The notes beneath the pieces are model-generated. The model made no database searches. It saw only the letters and a list, made by a program, of their open reading frames with translations, and was not told the origin of the DNA. 64,000 nt of DNA, taken from NCBI GenBank assembly GCA_017886205.1, contig JAFNEO010000023.1:64356-128355 (forward strand), given 5' to 3'. Both the position numbers and the translations under genes were made by a program. The DNA comes from Candidatus Aminicenantota bacterium. Lineage in GTDB: Bacteria > Acidobacteriota > Aminicenantia > Aminicenantales > UBA8522. Shown one piece after another: positions 1 to 8,451 of this stretch (its first letter is position 1; the number at the start of each line of letters is the position of its first letter).

Positions 1-1402
1 CCTGGTGGACGAGGCGGCCTCGCGCATCCGCATCGAGATCGACAGCCTTCCCGAGGAGATCGACGAGCTCGAGCGCCGCACCCTCCAGCTCGAGATCGAA
101 CGGCAGGCGCTGAAAAAGGAAAAGGACGAGGGTTCTCGGGAGCGGCTGGAGAAACTGAGCCAGGAGCTGGCCGAGATCAAGGAAAAGAGCTCCTCCCTTA
201 AGGTCCACTGGAAGCAGGAAAAAGACCTGATCGAGGCCATGAAAAAGCTCAAGGAGAAGCAGGACGGCCTAAAAGTGGAAGAGCAGGCCGCGGAGAGGAG
301 GGGAGACCTGGAGCGGGTAGCCGAGATCCGCTACGGCCGCCTAATCGAGGTCTCCAAGGAGATGGAGAAAATCGCGGCCGAGCTGGCCGAAGTCCAGAAA
401 AAGGGGAAGATGCTGAAGGAAGAGGTGGACGAGGAGGACGTAGCAGAGGTCGTCTCTCGCTGGACGGGTATCCCGGTCAGCAAGATGCTTGAGGGCGACC
501 TGGAGCGCCTCATCCGGATGGAGGACAACCTGCGGAATCGCGTCGTCGGTCAGGACCAGGCTCTGCGAGCGGTCTCCGACACCATCCGCCGGGCCAGGGC
601 GGGCATCCAGGATGCCACGCGTCCGCTGGGCTCCTTCATGTTCCTGGGCCCGACCGGCGTGGGCAAGACCGAGCTGGCCCGCGCCCTAGCCGAATTCCTG
701 TTCGACGACGAGCGCGCCATGGTCCGGCTCGACATGTCCGAGTACATGGAGAAGCACACCGTCTCCCGGCTGATCGGCGCCCCTCCCGGATACGTGGGCT
801 ACGAGGAGGGAGGCCAGCTGACCGAGGCCATCAAGCGGCGCCCATATTCCATCGTCCTCCTGGACGAGATCGAAAAGGCCCATCCCGATGTCTTCAACGT
901 CCTGCTCCAGATCCTCGATGATGGCCGGCTCACCGACGGCAAAGGGAGGACGGTCGATTTCCGCAACTGCCTCATCATCATGACCTCGAACCTGGGAAGC
1001 CAGGTGATCAAGGAGTTCAGCCAGGACTACGAGACCATGCAGCACGAGATCCTGAAGATTCTGGAGAGCTTCTTCCGGCCGGAATTCCTAAACCGGGTCG
1101 ATGAGATCGTCATCTTCCGGGCGCTGGCCAGAGCGACGCTCCTCCAGATCGTGGATATTCAGCTTGACCTCCTCCGCAGGCGGCTCGAAGACCGAAAGCT
1201 ACATCTTGAGGTCAGCCCTAAGGCTAAAGAGCTGCTGGCGGACAGAGGTTTCGACCCTGTCTATGGCGCCCGTCTCCTGAAGAGAACGATCCAGCAGGAG
1301 ATCCAGAATCCTCTTGCGCTGCGGCTCCTGGAAGGGACCTACAAGGAAGGAGATACTGTCCGGGTCGAGGTCGATAAAGACCGGAACTTCGTCTTCAAGT
1401 AG
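1..1402 (+). CDS. clpB: ClpB disaggregase, C-terminal part (5' end outside window)
   Basis: This is the C-terminal ~466 residues of the Hsp100/ClpB disaggregase, which threads aggregated proteins through a hexameric pore with DnaK. The reading frame is open at the window edge and begins in the [13 protein letters not shown] stretch at the end of the first AAA+ module, so the first module is outside the window. A long charged coiled-coil (about residues 15-140 of the fragment) is the ClpB middle domain, which separates ClpB from ClpA/ClpX. The second AAA+ module follows, with Walker [10 protein letters not shown] (about 217), the pore loop [13 protein letters not shown] and Walker [11 protein letters not shown]. 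The C-terminal D2-small domain ends at the TAG stop. No downstream gene is coupled to it. Identification is secure. Confidence 0.97.
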   Translation, partial: LVDEAASRIRIEIDSLPEEIDELERRTLQLEIERQALKKEKDEGSRERLEKLSQELAEIKEKSSSLKVHWKQEKDLIEAMKKLKEKQDGLKVEEQAAERRGDLERVAEIRYGRLIEVSKEMEKIAAELAEVQKKGKMLKEEVDEEDVAEVVSRWTGIPVSKMLEGDLERLIRMEDNLRNRVVGQDQALRAVSDTIRRARAGIQDATRPLGSFMFLGPTGVGKTELARALAEFLFDDERAMVRLDMSEYMEKHTVSRLIGAPPGYVGYEEGGQLTEAIKRRPYSIVLLDEIEKAHPDVFNVLLQILDDGRLTDGKGRTVDFRNCLIIMTSNLGSQVIKEFSQDYETMQHEILKILESFFRPEFLNRVDEIVIFRALARATLLQIVDIQLDLLRRRLEDRKLHLEVSPKAKELLADRGFDPVYGARLLKRTIQQEIQNPLALRLLEGTYKEGDTVRVEVDKDRNFVFK

Positions 1403-1486
1403 GCCGGTTCGCGCGATCCCGCGGTTGAAAAAATGGCTAAAATATAGTAAACATATAGAACATATCGATCCTGTAAGGAGGTTCAT

Positions 1487-2809
1487 TTGAAGACACAGAG
1501 AATGTTCGCGCTCGCGCTCTTGACGGTCCTCGGCCTGAGCCCGCTCGCACTGGCCAACGGACTCAACCTGAACAGTCTGGGCAGCCGGGCTCTGTCCATG
1601 GGCGGTGCCTTCGTCGGTCTGGCCGACGACTACAGCGCCATCTTCTGGAACCCGGCCGGCATGGCCCAGTTCGATACGCGCTACTTGGGATTCTATGCAA
1701 CAGATGTCATCCCTTCCGGCACCTACCTTCTCCAGGTTCCCGCCCAGGCCGGATTGCTCACGGTGGTCGATGCCAAGACGCAGAGCAAGCACTATCTCTC
1801 CGGGCTGCTGGCCTATTATCAGCCCATCAATGATTATCTCGTCGCCGGCATCGGTGTTTATATCCCGTCCGGCCTCGGCTCCGCCTGGGATGGGAATGAC
1901 TTTACCGGTCTTTCGAACGGCGTTGCTTATGAGTGGGAGAGCAAGATCGGGCTGGTGACCATCTCCCCCGGTGTCTCCTATAAGATCAACGACATGATCT
2001 CCGTGGGCGCGGCCCTCAACATCAACTACGGCATGTTCTCGATGAAAAGATGGGCCGGCAACACCGATATCCCCCAGCCGCCCTATGAACTCGACCTCGG
2101 ACAGTACGAGATGAACCTGAAGGGCTGGGGATTCGGCGTGACCGCTGGCGTGCTGGTGAAGGCGAGCGACATGCTCAGCTTTGGTGTGACCATTCGGACC
2201 CCCAACCGCGTCAAGTTCAGCGGTGACGCCTCGCTTTCCAACGTCGACCTCCTCGGCTTCAAGGAGTCATCGGAAGCGGAGACCGTATCGCCCCATCTCA
2301 CTTTCCCTCTATGGATCGCGGGCGGGGTGGCTTTCCGCCCGATGTCCGGCTTGACCCTGACCGGAGACCTGCAGTGGACGCAGTGGTCGACGCTCGACCA
2401 GATCGAGCTGAAGTTCATAGATCCTTACTGGAGTCTCTTCATGACCGCCTCGGGTGAAGAGAAGATGCACCTGGAATGGAAGGATGCCCTGCAGATCCGG
2501 CTCGGAGCCGAGTACTGGCTCAGGGAAAACCTAGCCATCCGCGGTGGGTACTACTACGACCCCACTCCGACGCCTGACAAGACCATGAATTTCCTGCTCC
2601 CGAGCTACACGTTCAATGTCTTCACGGTGGGGCTGGGCTATGCCCTAAACGGTCTGGTGATCGACCTCGGGTTTGAATTCCTGGCGGGCAAGGGAAGAGA
2701 GGTCGGGTACGCCAAATGGCTTCTCGACCCCGCCTTCGCCAACGCTCAGCCCGGGGCTTATGACCAGAGCATCGTTGTCCCGAACATCTCGATCAGCTAT
2801 AAGTTCTAG
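1487..2809 (+). CDS. OmpP1/FadL/TodX-family outer-membrane transport protein
   Basis: A 440-residue predicted outer-membrane beta-barrel of the FadL/OmpP1 family, whose members let hydrophobic compounds such as long-chain fatty acids diffuse across the outer membrane. The start is TTG, chosen because a strong Shine-Dalgarno (TAAGGAGG) ends five bases upstream. An N-terminal signal peptide of about 23 residues ends at LALANG. The mature N-terminus has the family signature: SLGSRALSMGGAFVGLADD followed by FWNPAGMAQ. The rest alternates amphipathic strands and ends in the aromatic residue Phe (ISYKF), typical of BAM-assembled barrels. galU starts 12 bp downstream, so the two are probably co-transcribed. 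Substrate cannot be told from sequence. Confidence 0.9.
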   Translation: MKTQRMFALALLTVLGLSPLALANGLNLNSLGSRALSMGGAFVGLADDYSAIFWNPAGMAQFDTRYLGFYATDVIPSGTYLLQVPAQAGLLTVVDAKTQSKHYLSGLLAYYQPINDYLVAGIGVYIPSGLGSAWDGNDFTGLSNGVAYEWESKIGLVTISPGVSYKINDMISVGAALNINYGMFSMKRWAGNTDIPQPPYELDLGQYEMNLKGWGFGVTAGVLVKASDMLSFGVTIRTPNRVKFSGDASLSNVDLLGFKESSEAETVSPHLTFPLWIAGGVAFRPMSGLTLTGDLQWTQWSTLDQIELKFIDPYWSLFMTASGEEKMHLEWKDALQIRLGAEYWLRENLAIRGGYYYDPTPTPDKTMNFLLPSYTFNVFTVGLGYALNGLVIDLGFEFLAGKGREVGYAKWLLDPAFANAQPGAYDQSIVVPNISISYKF

Positions 2810-2821
2810 CTTCGGTCTTTT

Positions 2822-3688
2822 ATGAAGGTCAGGAAAGCGATCGTCCCGGCGGCCGGGTTTGGCACGCGGTTCCTGCCGGCGACCAAGGCCCAGCCCAAGG
2901 AGATGGTCACCGTTATCGACAAGCCCCTGATTCAGTACACGGTAGAGGAGATCGTCGGAGCGGGCATCCGGCAGATCGCCGTGATCACAAGCCGCGGCAA
3001 GTCGGCCCTCGAGGACCATTTCGACCGCAGCCCTGAGCTCGAGACCTTTCTCGAGGAAAAGGGAAAGATGAACTTGCTCGAGGAAGTGCGGAAGATCGCC
3101 GGTCTGGCCGAATTCAGCTATATCCGGCAGGCGCATATGTTGGGCCTGGGCCACGCCATCCTGATGGGGGAGGGATTCGGGGCCGGCGAGCCGGTGGCGG
3201 CCTTGACTCCAGATGATATCTACGATTGCGACGTGCCGTGCATCAAGCAGCTCACGGATGCTTTCGAGGAACTCGGGGGAACGGTCGTTGTCCTGGGGCG
3301 GGTGGATAAAGAGGGGACCAAGAAGTACGGGGTCGTCAAGGTTAAGAGGCAGATCTCGGAGCGAGTCTTCGAGCTGGCCGACATGGTGGAAAAACCCGGG
3401 CCGGATAAAGCCTTCTCCGACCTGGCGATGCTGGGTCGGTATGTTTTCACGCCCCAGATATTCGAGGCGATCAAGAAGACGCCGGTGGATGCGCGGGGGG
3501 AGATCCAAATTACCGATGCGGTCCGAGTGCTCCTGGACAGCCAGCCTGTCTATGGCGTCTTGTTCGAGGGAAAGCGCTACGATTGCGGCAACAAGCTCGG
3601 ATTCCTGGAGGGCACGATCGCGCTGGCCCTAAAGCATCCCGAGTTCGGCGGTCCGGTGAGAAAGATCATCGAGTTGCTCTTGGGGTGA
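2822..3688 (+). CDS. galU: UTP-glucose-1-phosphate uridylyltransferase
   Basis: 288 residues, the usual length of bacterial GalU, which makes UDP-glucose from UTP and glucose-1-phosphate for glycan and envelope synthesis in the cytoplasm. The nucleotide-binding start of the family is intact (KAIVPAAGFGTRFLPATK, residues 4-21). Also present are the VRQA-like segment IRQAHMLGLGHAI, the VEKP motif near residue 183 and LGRYVFTP. The C-terminal motif YDCGNKLGFLEG matches family members. It starts 12 bp after the FadL-like gene and ends just before tRNA-Phe, which is on the other strand. The glycosyltransferase gene beyond the tRNA is a plausible consumer of nucleotide sugars, but no direct link can be shown. 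Confidence 0.95.
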   Translation: MKVRKAIVPAAGFGTRFLPATKAQPKEMVTVIDKPLIQYTVEEIVGAGIRQIAVITSRGKSALEDHFDRSPELETFLEEKGKMNLLEEVRKIAGLAEFSYIRQAHMLGLGHAILMGEGFGAGEPVAALTPDDIYDCDVPCIKQLTDAFEELGGTVVVLGRVDKEGTKKYGVVKVKRQISERVFELADMVEKPGPDKAFSDLAMLGRYVFTPQIFEAIKKTPVDARGEIQITDAVRVLLDSQPVYGVLFEGKRYDCGNKLGFLEGTIALALKHPEFGGPVRKIIELLLG

Positions 3689-3700
3689 ACAAGGGGGGAA

Positions 3701-3773
3701 TGGCGAGGGACGGAATCGAACCGCCGACGCAGGGATTTTCAGTCCCTCGCTCTACCGACTGAGCTACCTCGCC
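3701..3773 (-). tRNA. tRNA-Phe (anticodon GAA)
   Basis: A complete 73-nt cloverleaf on the minus strand: 7-bp acceptor stem GGCGAGG/CCTCGCC with discriminator A, D arm GCTC..GAGC, anticodon stem AGGGA/TCCCT with loop CTGAAAA (anticodon GAA), 5-nt variable loop, and T arm GGCGG/CCGTC with loop TTCGATT. Every stem pairs without mismatch apart from possible G-U. The 3' CCA is not encoded. A promoter at 3808-3836 points into it. Confidence 0.97.
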
Positions 3774-3807
3774 ATGGCGTCGGAACGCGGCTCCGAAAAC
3801 GGCTATT

Positions 3808-3836
3808 AGTATATTTTTCCGTCCCGATAAAGTCAA
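3808..3836 (-). promoter_or_regulatory. Sigma-70-type promoter of tRNA-Phe
   Basis: On the minus strand, TTGACT (3836-3831), a 17-base spacer and TATACT (3813-3808) give one mismatch to each consensus hexamer. Predicted initiation near 3801 leaves a leader of about 28 bases before the tRNA 5' end. The same TTGACN-N17 architecture recurs elsewhere in the window, which supports it as the housekeeping promoter form here. Confidence 0.8.
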
Positions 3837-3850
3837 ATGGTCAGGGGCGC

Positions 3851-3879
3851 TTGACGGGCCGGGACGCTCGTGGTACGTT
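3851..3879 (+). promoter_or_regulatory. Possible promoter for the 3889 glycosyltransferase
   Basis: TTGACG, a 17-base spacer and TACGTT lie immediately before the ATG at 3889. The -10 box is weak (three matches), and predicted initiation would leave almost no leader. Low confidence, but the gene has no other upstream signal on this strand. Confidence 0.3.
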
Positions 3880-3888
3880 CTGTCGCAA

Positions 3889-4992
3889 ATGAAAATTGCC
3901 GCCTTGCTCCCCCACGTGGAAGTATTTGGCGGAGTCCGCCGTTACATCGAGGTTGGCAACGCGCTCATCCGGAGAGGCCACAGCTTTGTCCTGTTCACTC
4001 TGGAAGGGAAGAAGCCGGACTGGCTGGGGTTCAGGGGCGAGGTCAAAGCGTTTGAGGCGATCCCGGCCGAGGAATTCGAGGTCGGGGTTTGCAGCGAATA
4101 TTCTATCCTCCCTCAGTTCGAGCGCCTCACGGCCAGGGCGAAATTTTTCTATTTCGTCCTCGAAGGCCACAAAAAAGAGAAGGATGTCGCCCGGCGTAAC
4201 TATCACTTCCTCGGCAGTTCCGAAGGCATCTGCCGGCGGATAGAACGAAAATACAAGGTGCGCTGTTTCCGAGCACCGGGCGGAATAAACCCGGAGATAT
4301 TTTATTGGTTGCCGAAGCCTGAATCTCCTGCACCACTCCCTGAAGAACAGACGGCCGCTCAGCCCGTTTCCGGAAACGCTCATCCGGGCCGGGAATTCAA
4401 GATCCTTTGTTATGGCAGAATCTACAAGAAGAGAAAGGGTGTCCGGCAGGTTATCAAGGCCGTCGAGAAGCTTCACCAAAAGAACCCCCCTCTCCGCCTT
4501 ATTTTCTTCGACAGTATGGTCGGCGAAGACAAGCGCGATCCCCGGCCGCTCGTCCGGACTTCCGTTCCCCACGAATTTTATCTTGACCTCCCTCAAAACA
4601 GGATGGCCTGGCTCTTTTTCCAGGCCGATATATTCGTCAGCGGCGAGCGGCGCGCCGGCTGGGCCAACACGGCCGCCGAGGCCATGGCCTGCCGCCTTCC
4701 CGTCGTCTGCACGCCAAGCGGCAGCCGCGATTTTGCCGTCCACAACGAGACGGCCCTTGTCGTGCCCTTCGCCCACCCTTTTTTGTTGCGCCGCCAGATT
4801 AAGCGTCTGTTCGAGGATGCAGCGCTGCGTGAGCGCCTGTCCGAAGCGGGCCACCGGAAGATCAGCGGATTCACCTGGGATGCCCTCGCCGAGCGCCTGG
4901 AGGTCATTTTTCGAGATGTGTTGAGCGCAGGCACCACCCGTCTCTGGGGGATCCGGGATTTTAAGGGTAGATACAGCGCCTTCTGGCGATAA
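3889..4992 (+). CDS. Glycosyltransferase, GT4 (GT-B fold)
   Basis: 367 residues that read as a GT-B retaining glycosyltransferase using a nucleotide-sugar donor. The N-terminus MKIAALLPHVEVFGGVRRYIE is the acceptor-side Rossmann start seen in family 4 enzymes, with the VFGGV loop. The C-terminal half has the donor-domain start ILCYGRIYKKRKGVRQVIKA and the sugar-nucleotide site WANTAAEAMACRLPVVCTPSG, where the Glu of AAEAMA stands in the family E-x7-E position. ATG is chosen because homology begins there. The gene stands alone between tRNA-Phe and a 366-bp gap. Donor, acceptor and linkage cannot be assigned. Confidence 0.85.
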   Translation: MKIAALLPHVEVFGGVRRYIEVGNALIRRGHSFVLFTLEGKKPDWLGFRGEVKAFEAIPAEEFEVGVCSEYSILPQFERLTARAKFFYFVLEGHKKEKDVARRNYHFLGSSEGICRRIERKYKVRCFRAPGGINPEIFYWLPKPESPAPLPEEQTAAQPVSGNAHPGREFKILCYGRIYKKRKGVRQVIKAVEKLHQKNPPLRLIFFDSMVGEDKRDPRPLVRTSVPHEFYLDLPQNRMAWLFFQADIFVSGERRAGWANTAAEAMACRLPVVCTPSGSRDFAVHNETALVVPFAHPFLLRRQIKRLFEDAALRERLSEAGHRKISGFTWDALAERLEVIFRDVLSAGTTRLWGIRDFKGRYSAFWR

Positions 4993-5043
4993 AAACCATC
5001 CGAAACGCCTCCGAGAGTCTATCCTTATATATTAATCCTCCTT

Positions 5044-5069
5044 GTCCCCCTTGACCAATCAAGGGGGAC
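5044..5069. repeat. Perfect inverted repeat (GTCCCCCTTGA stem, CCAA loop)
   Basis: GTCCCCCTTGA, loop CCAA, TCAAGGGGGAC: an 11-bp perfect stem with a 4-base loop. No T tract follows on either strand, so a classic rho-independent terminator is unlikely. It could be a dispersed REP-like palindrome or a transcript-stabilising hairpin downstream of the 3889 glycosyltransferase gene. Confidence 0.7.
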
Positions 5070-5309
5070 CTAGAATAGGTCGGCGTTTCGGGAAAAGGTC
5101 GGAGAGTCCGTCCGAAAGCCCTCCGTAGCATAGCGGGCAGACTTTTATTAAACAAGGCGAGGGGCTGTTGGCGACAAACCCGTTTGAGGGCGGAGCGGGC
5201 ATGGATCTCCTCCGGAGGAGGAGAGAGCGCAGCCCGAAAGCGAGCCGTTTTTGGCTCGCCGGGACAAAAGCGGCGTGGTTTGGAGCCAATTGCCCCGAGC
5301 CTGCCTAAA

Positions 5310-5338
5310 TTGAATTGCCCCCTTTCTTATGATATCCT
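5310..5338 (+). promoter_or_regulatory. Candidate promoter of the DUF465-usg-msbA-yicC-gmk-coaBC-priA run
   Basis: TTGAAT, a 17-base spacer and TATCCT (four matches to each hexamer). Predicted initiation near 5345 precedes the GGAGG ribosome site at 5346-5350 by very little, so the exact start is doubtful. It is the only good sigma-70-like element upstream of a long co-directional gene run. Confidence 0.4.
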
Positions 5339-5358
5339 TGGCCCTGGAGGCGTCTTGA

Positions 5359-5580
5359 ATGGATGAAAAAGCACTGAAAGAACTCATGCTCAGGGAAAAT
5401 CCCGATTTCCGGAGGCTCCATGACGAGCACCAGGCTTGCGAGAAAAGGCTCGAAGACCTCCAGAGCAAGAACTTTCTGACGGAAGAAGAGAAACTCGAGG
5501 AGCGTGAGCTAAAAAAGCGCAAGCTCGCCCTCAAGGACAGGATGTACCTGATGATGGTCGAGTGCCGCAAGGCGCGTTGA
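5359..5580 (+). CDS. Small DUF465 (YdcH-like) protein
   Basis: 73 residues, almost entirely helical and charged, matching the YdcH/DUF465 pattern: NPDFRRLHDEHQACEKRLEDL, a short linker, then ELKKRKLALKDRMYLMM. DUF465 proteins are short helical-hairpin proteins of unknown role found widely in Gram-negative bacteria. The ATG has GGAGG eight bases upstream. The next gene starts 26 bp later, so they probably share a transcript. Nothing in the sequence gives a molecular function. Confidence 0.75.
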   Translation: MDEKALKELMLRENPDFRRLHDEHQACEKRLEDLQSKNFLTEEEKLEERELKKRKLALKDRMYLMMVECRKAR

Positions 5581-5605
5581 ACCTCCGCCCCAGAAAGAAT
5601 CCGGC

Positions 5606-6649
5606 ATGGCCAGCAAAAAGAAATTCCGAGTCGGCTTGATCGGCACGGATTCGCTGCGCGGCAAAGAGATGAAAAACATCCTCAGCGCCAAGAAATTCCC
5701 CCTCTCGCACATCGAATTTTTCGACACGGACGTCCAGGAGGAGTACGGTAAGCTGACCGAATTCCAGGGTGAACCGCGCGTCATCCATCATCCCAGCGCC
5801 GCCGCCCTCGAAGGCCTGGACCTTGTCTTCCTGGCCGCCGACAAGGAGACCAACCTGAATTTCGGCCGGCTGGCCGCCGAGAAGAAGTACCGGGCTATCG
5901 ACCTGAGCGGGGCTTTCAGCGGCCAGGACGATATTCCCCTTGTGGTGGCCGGAGTGAACGACTCGCTCCTCGCTGCCCGGCAATTCTCCTTGATCGCCAA
6001 CCCCCATCCCGTGACCATCATCCTCTCCTCCCTCCTCCACCGTCTCATCGCCAAGCTCGGCATCGCCAAGGCCGTTGCCTTCGTCATCCAGCCTGTCTCG
6101 GCCTTTGACGAATCCGGGATTAAAGAGCTGGCCAGCCAGAGCACCGCGATGCTCTCCGGCGCCTCTCCCAAAAGGGAGGTTTTCCGGGAGCAGATCGCCT
6201 TCAACATCCTTTCCCATACCGAGGCCCTGGATGCCAACGGCTTTTCCTCGGGGGAAAGACAGGTCATCGCGGAGGTCAAGAGGATTCTCGGCCTTCCCGA
6301 TCTTCCTCTTTCTCTGTCCGTCATCCAGGGGCCCGTCTTTCACACCTACTCCATTATGGCCTACGTGGAGCCGACGGCCCAAACGAACATCCAGGACCTG
6401 GAACGCATCTATAAGGAGAGTCCTCTCTTCAAGGTCGGCGCGCCTTCGCCTTCCTGCTCGGTCACCTGCCTGTCCGTGGCCGGGAAGGAGCAGATCTTCA
6501 TCGGTCAGATCAAGAAGGAGGAGTCCTTCCCCAACGCCTTTTGGATCTGGACGATAACCGATAACCTGACCCGGGGCTCGGCCCTCAATGCCCTGGAGAT
6601 CGCCCGGACCCTGTACGAACGCAAACCCGGAGTTCGCGCCTCAAAATGA
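5606..6649 (+). CDS. usg: Usg-1-like homologue of aspartate-semialdehyde dehydrogenase lacking the catalytic cysteine
   Basis: 347 residues with the overall layout of aspartate-semialdehyde dehydrogenase: N-terminal Rossmann start FRVGLIGTDSLRGKEM, the substrate-domain segment VSAFDESGIKELASQS, and the C-terminal QFWSVADN-like segment FWIWTITDNLTRGSALNALEIA. In true dehydrogenases the nucleophile lies in NPNCST. Here the corresponding stretch is IANPHPVT (residues ~129-136), with no cysteine, so ordinary dehydrogenase chemistry is not expected. E. coli Usg-1 shows the same loss, and this protein resembles it along its length. Its end overlaps the start of the ABC exporter by ATGA, indicating translational coupling. 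Role unknown; annotation as asd would be wrong. Confidence 0.8.
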   Translation: MASKKKFRVGLIGTDSLRGKEMKNILSAKKFPLSHIEFFDTDVQEEYGKLTEFQGEPRVIHHPSAAALEGLDLVFLAADKETNLNFGRLAAEKKYRAIDLSGAFSGQDDIPLVVAGVNDSLLAARQFSLIANPHPVTIILSSLLHRLIAKLGIAKAVAFVIQPVSAFDESGIKELASQSTAMLSGASPKREVFREQIAFNILSHTEALDANGFSSGERQVIAEVKRILGLPDLPLSLSVIQGPVFHTYSIMAYVEPTAQTNIQDLERIYKESPLFKVGAPSPSCSVTCLSVAGKEQIFIGQIKKEESFPNAFWIWTITDNLTRGSALNALEIARTLYERKPGVRASK

Positions 6650-8451
6650 AAGACATCCTCGCGCTCTTCCAGCTCGCCCGGCGGGAGAAGAAGCTGCTCA
6701 TCCTGTCTTTTGTCTGTTCCGCCTTCGTGGGCTTTTTCACCTATGTCTTCGTCAACCTCGTCCAGCCGATCATGGACAAGCTCTTCCAGCTCAGCCCCGG
6801 TCAGGCCGGACCCCAGAAGGCCCGCTTCATGGACACCGTTTTCCGCGCGCTGGGCATAAACGAGACTCAACTCGTCAAGCTTTTGCCGCTGCTTGTCCTT
6901 GTGGCGATCTTCGGCAAAGGGCTTTTTACTTTCCTCTCCTCGTATTTCATGAAGGGAGTCGGCCACCGGGTGGTCAAACGGCTGCGCGACGACCTCTTCA
7001 CTCATCTCGTCTACCAGTCCAATAGCTTCTTCGACCGGATGCTGACCGGAGACCTGATGTCCCGGCTGACCAACGACGTGGACAAGATCCACCAGGCCAT
7101 CTCGGGCAGCATGGCCGATTTCATTGAGGAGCTGTTCATCCTGCTTGCCCTCCTGGTGGGCGTCTTTGTCATCGATGTCCGCCTGGCCGTCGTCTCCTTC
7201 GTCATCACCCCGCTGGCGGTCATCCCTCTGGCCCTGTTCAGCCGCCAGCTCAAGAAAAAGAGCCTCGTCGGCCAGAGGAAGATGTCAGAGATATACGGCC
7301 TCCTCCACGAGGCCATAACCGGCAACATGATCATCAAGGCTTTCACCTCCGAGGAATTCGAGATCAAGAAGTTCCTCCGGGCCACGGCCAGCTATTTCCG
7401 GACGAACATGAAGCTGGCCTGGATCGGCAGTCTCTCCTCGCCGTTCATGGAATTCATCGGCGGCGTAGTCGGGGCGTTTATCCTCTATGTGGGAACCCGC
7501 CGCATCACACAGGGCGTTATCAGCCCGGGCGATTTCGGTGCCTTCGTCATGGCCATCTTCATGATGTACACTCCTATTAACCGCCTCAACCGGGCTAACA
7601 ACGTCATCCAGCAGGCCGTGGCCTGCCACCAGCGGGTTCAGGAGCTCCTCGCTGTGGCACCCCAGATTCAGGACGCCCCCACAGCTAATCCTCTGCCGTC
7701 CATCCAGGGCCGCGTCACGTTCGACCGGGTTTCCTTCTGTTACAACGAGACCCGGCCGACCATCGTCGACATCTCGTTCGAGGTGGGCCGGAACGAGACG
7801 GCCGCCTTCGTCGGCCTGAGCGGCGCCGGGAAGACGACCATCATCAACCTGATTTCCCGCTTCTACGAACCGACGTCGGGAACGATCATGATCGACGGCA
7901 TCGATGTGCGCGAGGTCACTCTGGGGTCCCTCCGCTCGCAGCTTGGATTGGTGACCCAGGAGACTATTCTTTTCAACGACACGGTACGCAATAACATCGC
8001 CTATGGCCTCGGGGATGTGCCGTTCGAGAGGATCATTGCCGCCGCCCGGGCCGCCCAAGCGCATGAGTTCATCACCGCGCTTCCCCAGGGCTATGATTCT
8101 CCTATCGGGGAGAGGGGAGGACTGCTTTCGAGCGGCCAGCGGCAGCGCCTGGCCATCGCCCGGGCTCTGCTCAAAAACCCGCCCATCCTCATCCTCGACG
8201 AGGCCACGTCCGCCCTGGACACCGAGTCCGAGAGGTTCATCCAGATAGCCCTGGCCAACGTCATGAAGGGACGAACGACACTGGTCATCGCCCATCGCAT
8301 CTCGACCATCCGCAATGCCGACCGGATCTTTGTCGTGGACTGCGGCCGCATCGCTGAATCCGGGACCCACGAAGAACTTTACGGCCTGAACGGGATCTAC
8401 CGGAAACTCTATGACCTGCAGTTCCCCGAGGGGGAGGAGGCCATCCCATGA
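6646..8451 (+). CDS. msbA: MsbA-like ABC exporter (fused permease-ATPase)
   Basis: 601 residues, the length of a half-transporter that dimerises. The first ~320 residues form a six-helix exporter transmembrane domain, with the intracellular-loop segment LTNDVDKIHQAISGSMADF. The ATPase domain has Walker A GLSGAGKTT (~392), the Q loop LGLVTQET, signature LSSGQRQRLAIARALL, Walker B ILILDEATSALD and the switch histidine in VIAHRIST. MsbA proteins flip lipid A-core across the inner membrane. The exact substrate here is not provable, and other lipid or peptide exporters share the architecture. ATGA overlaps link it to both the upstream and downstream genes. Confidence 0.85.
   Translation: MKDILALFQLARREKKLLILSFVCSAFVGFFTYVFVNLVQPIMDKLFQLSPGQAGPQKARFMDTVFRALGINETQLVKLLPLLVLVAIFGKGLFTFLSSYFMKGVGHRVVKRLRDDLFTHLVYQSNSFFDRMLTGDLMSRLTNDVDKIHQAISGSMADFIEELFILLALLVGVFVIDVRLAVVSFVITPLAVIPLALFSRQLKKKSLVGQRKMSEIYGLLHEAITGNMIIKAFTSEEFEIKKFLRATASYFRTNMKLAWIGSLSSPFMEFIGGVVGAFILYVGTRRITQGVISPGDFGAFVMAIFMMYTPINRLNRANNVIQQAVACHQRVQELLAVAPQIQDAPTANPLPSIQGRVTFDRVSFCYNETRPTIVDISFEVGRNETAAFVGLSGAGKTTIINLISRFYEPTSGTIMIDGIDVREVTLGSLRSQLGLVTQETILFNDTVRNNIAYGLGDVPFERIIAAARAAQAHEFITALPQGYDSPIGERGGLLSSGQRQRLAIARALLKNPPILILDEATSALDTESERFIQIALANVMKGRTTLVIAHRISTIRNADRIFVVDCGRIAESGTHEELYGLNGIYRKLYDLQFPEGEEAIP

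Larger units (their letters stand above)
4993..5358. other. Intergenic region with two hairpins
   Basis: No convincing coding sequence is seen in these 366 bases. They hold a perfect 11-bp palindrome at 5044-5069 (see repeat entry) and a second hairpin, GCGAGCC/GGCTCGC at 5240-5259 with loop GTTTTT. A candidate promoter lies near the right edge. The stretch between the hairpins has no recognisable motif. Confidence 0.6.

Noticed and set aside
5606-6649. Functional aspartate-semialdehyde dehydrogenase (asd)
   Set aside because: The catalytic cysteine is missing, so the gene is treated as Usg-1-like.
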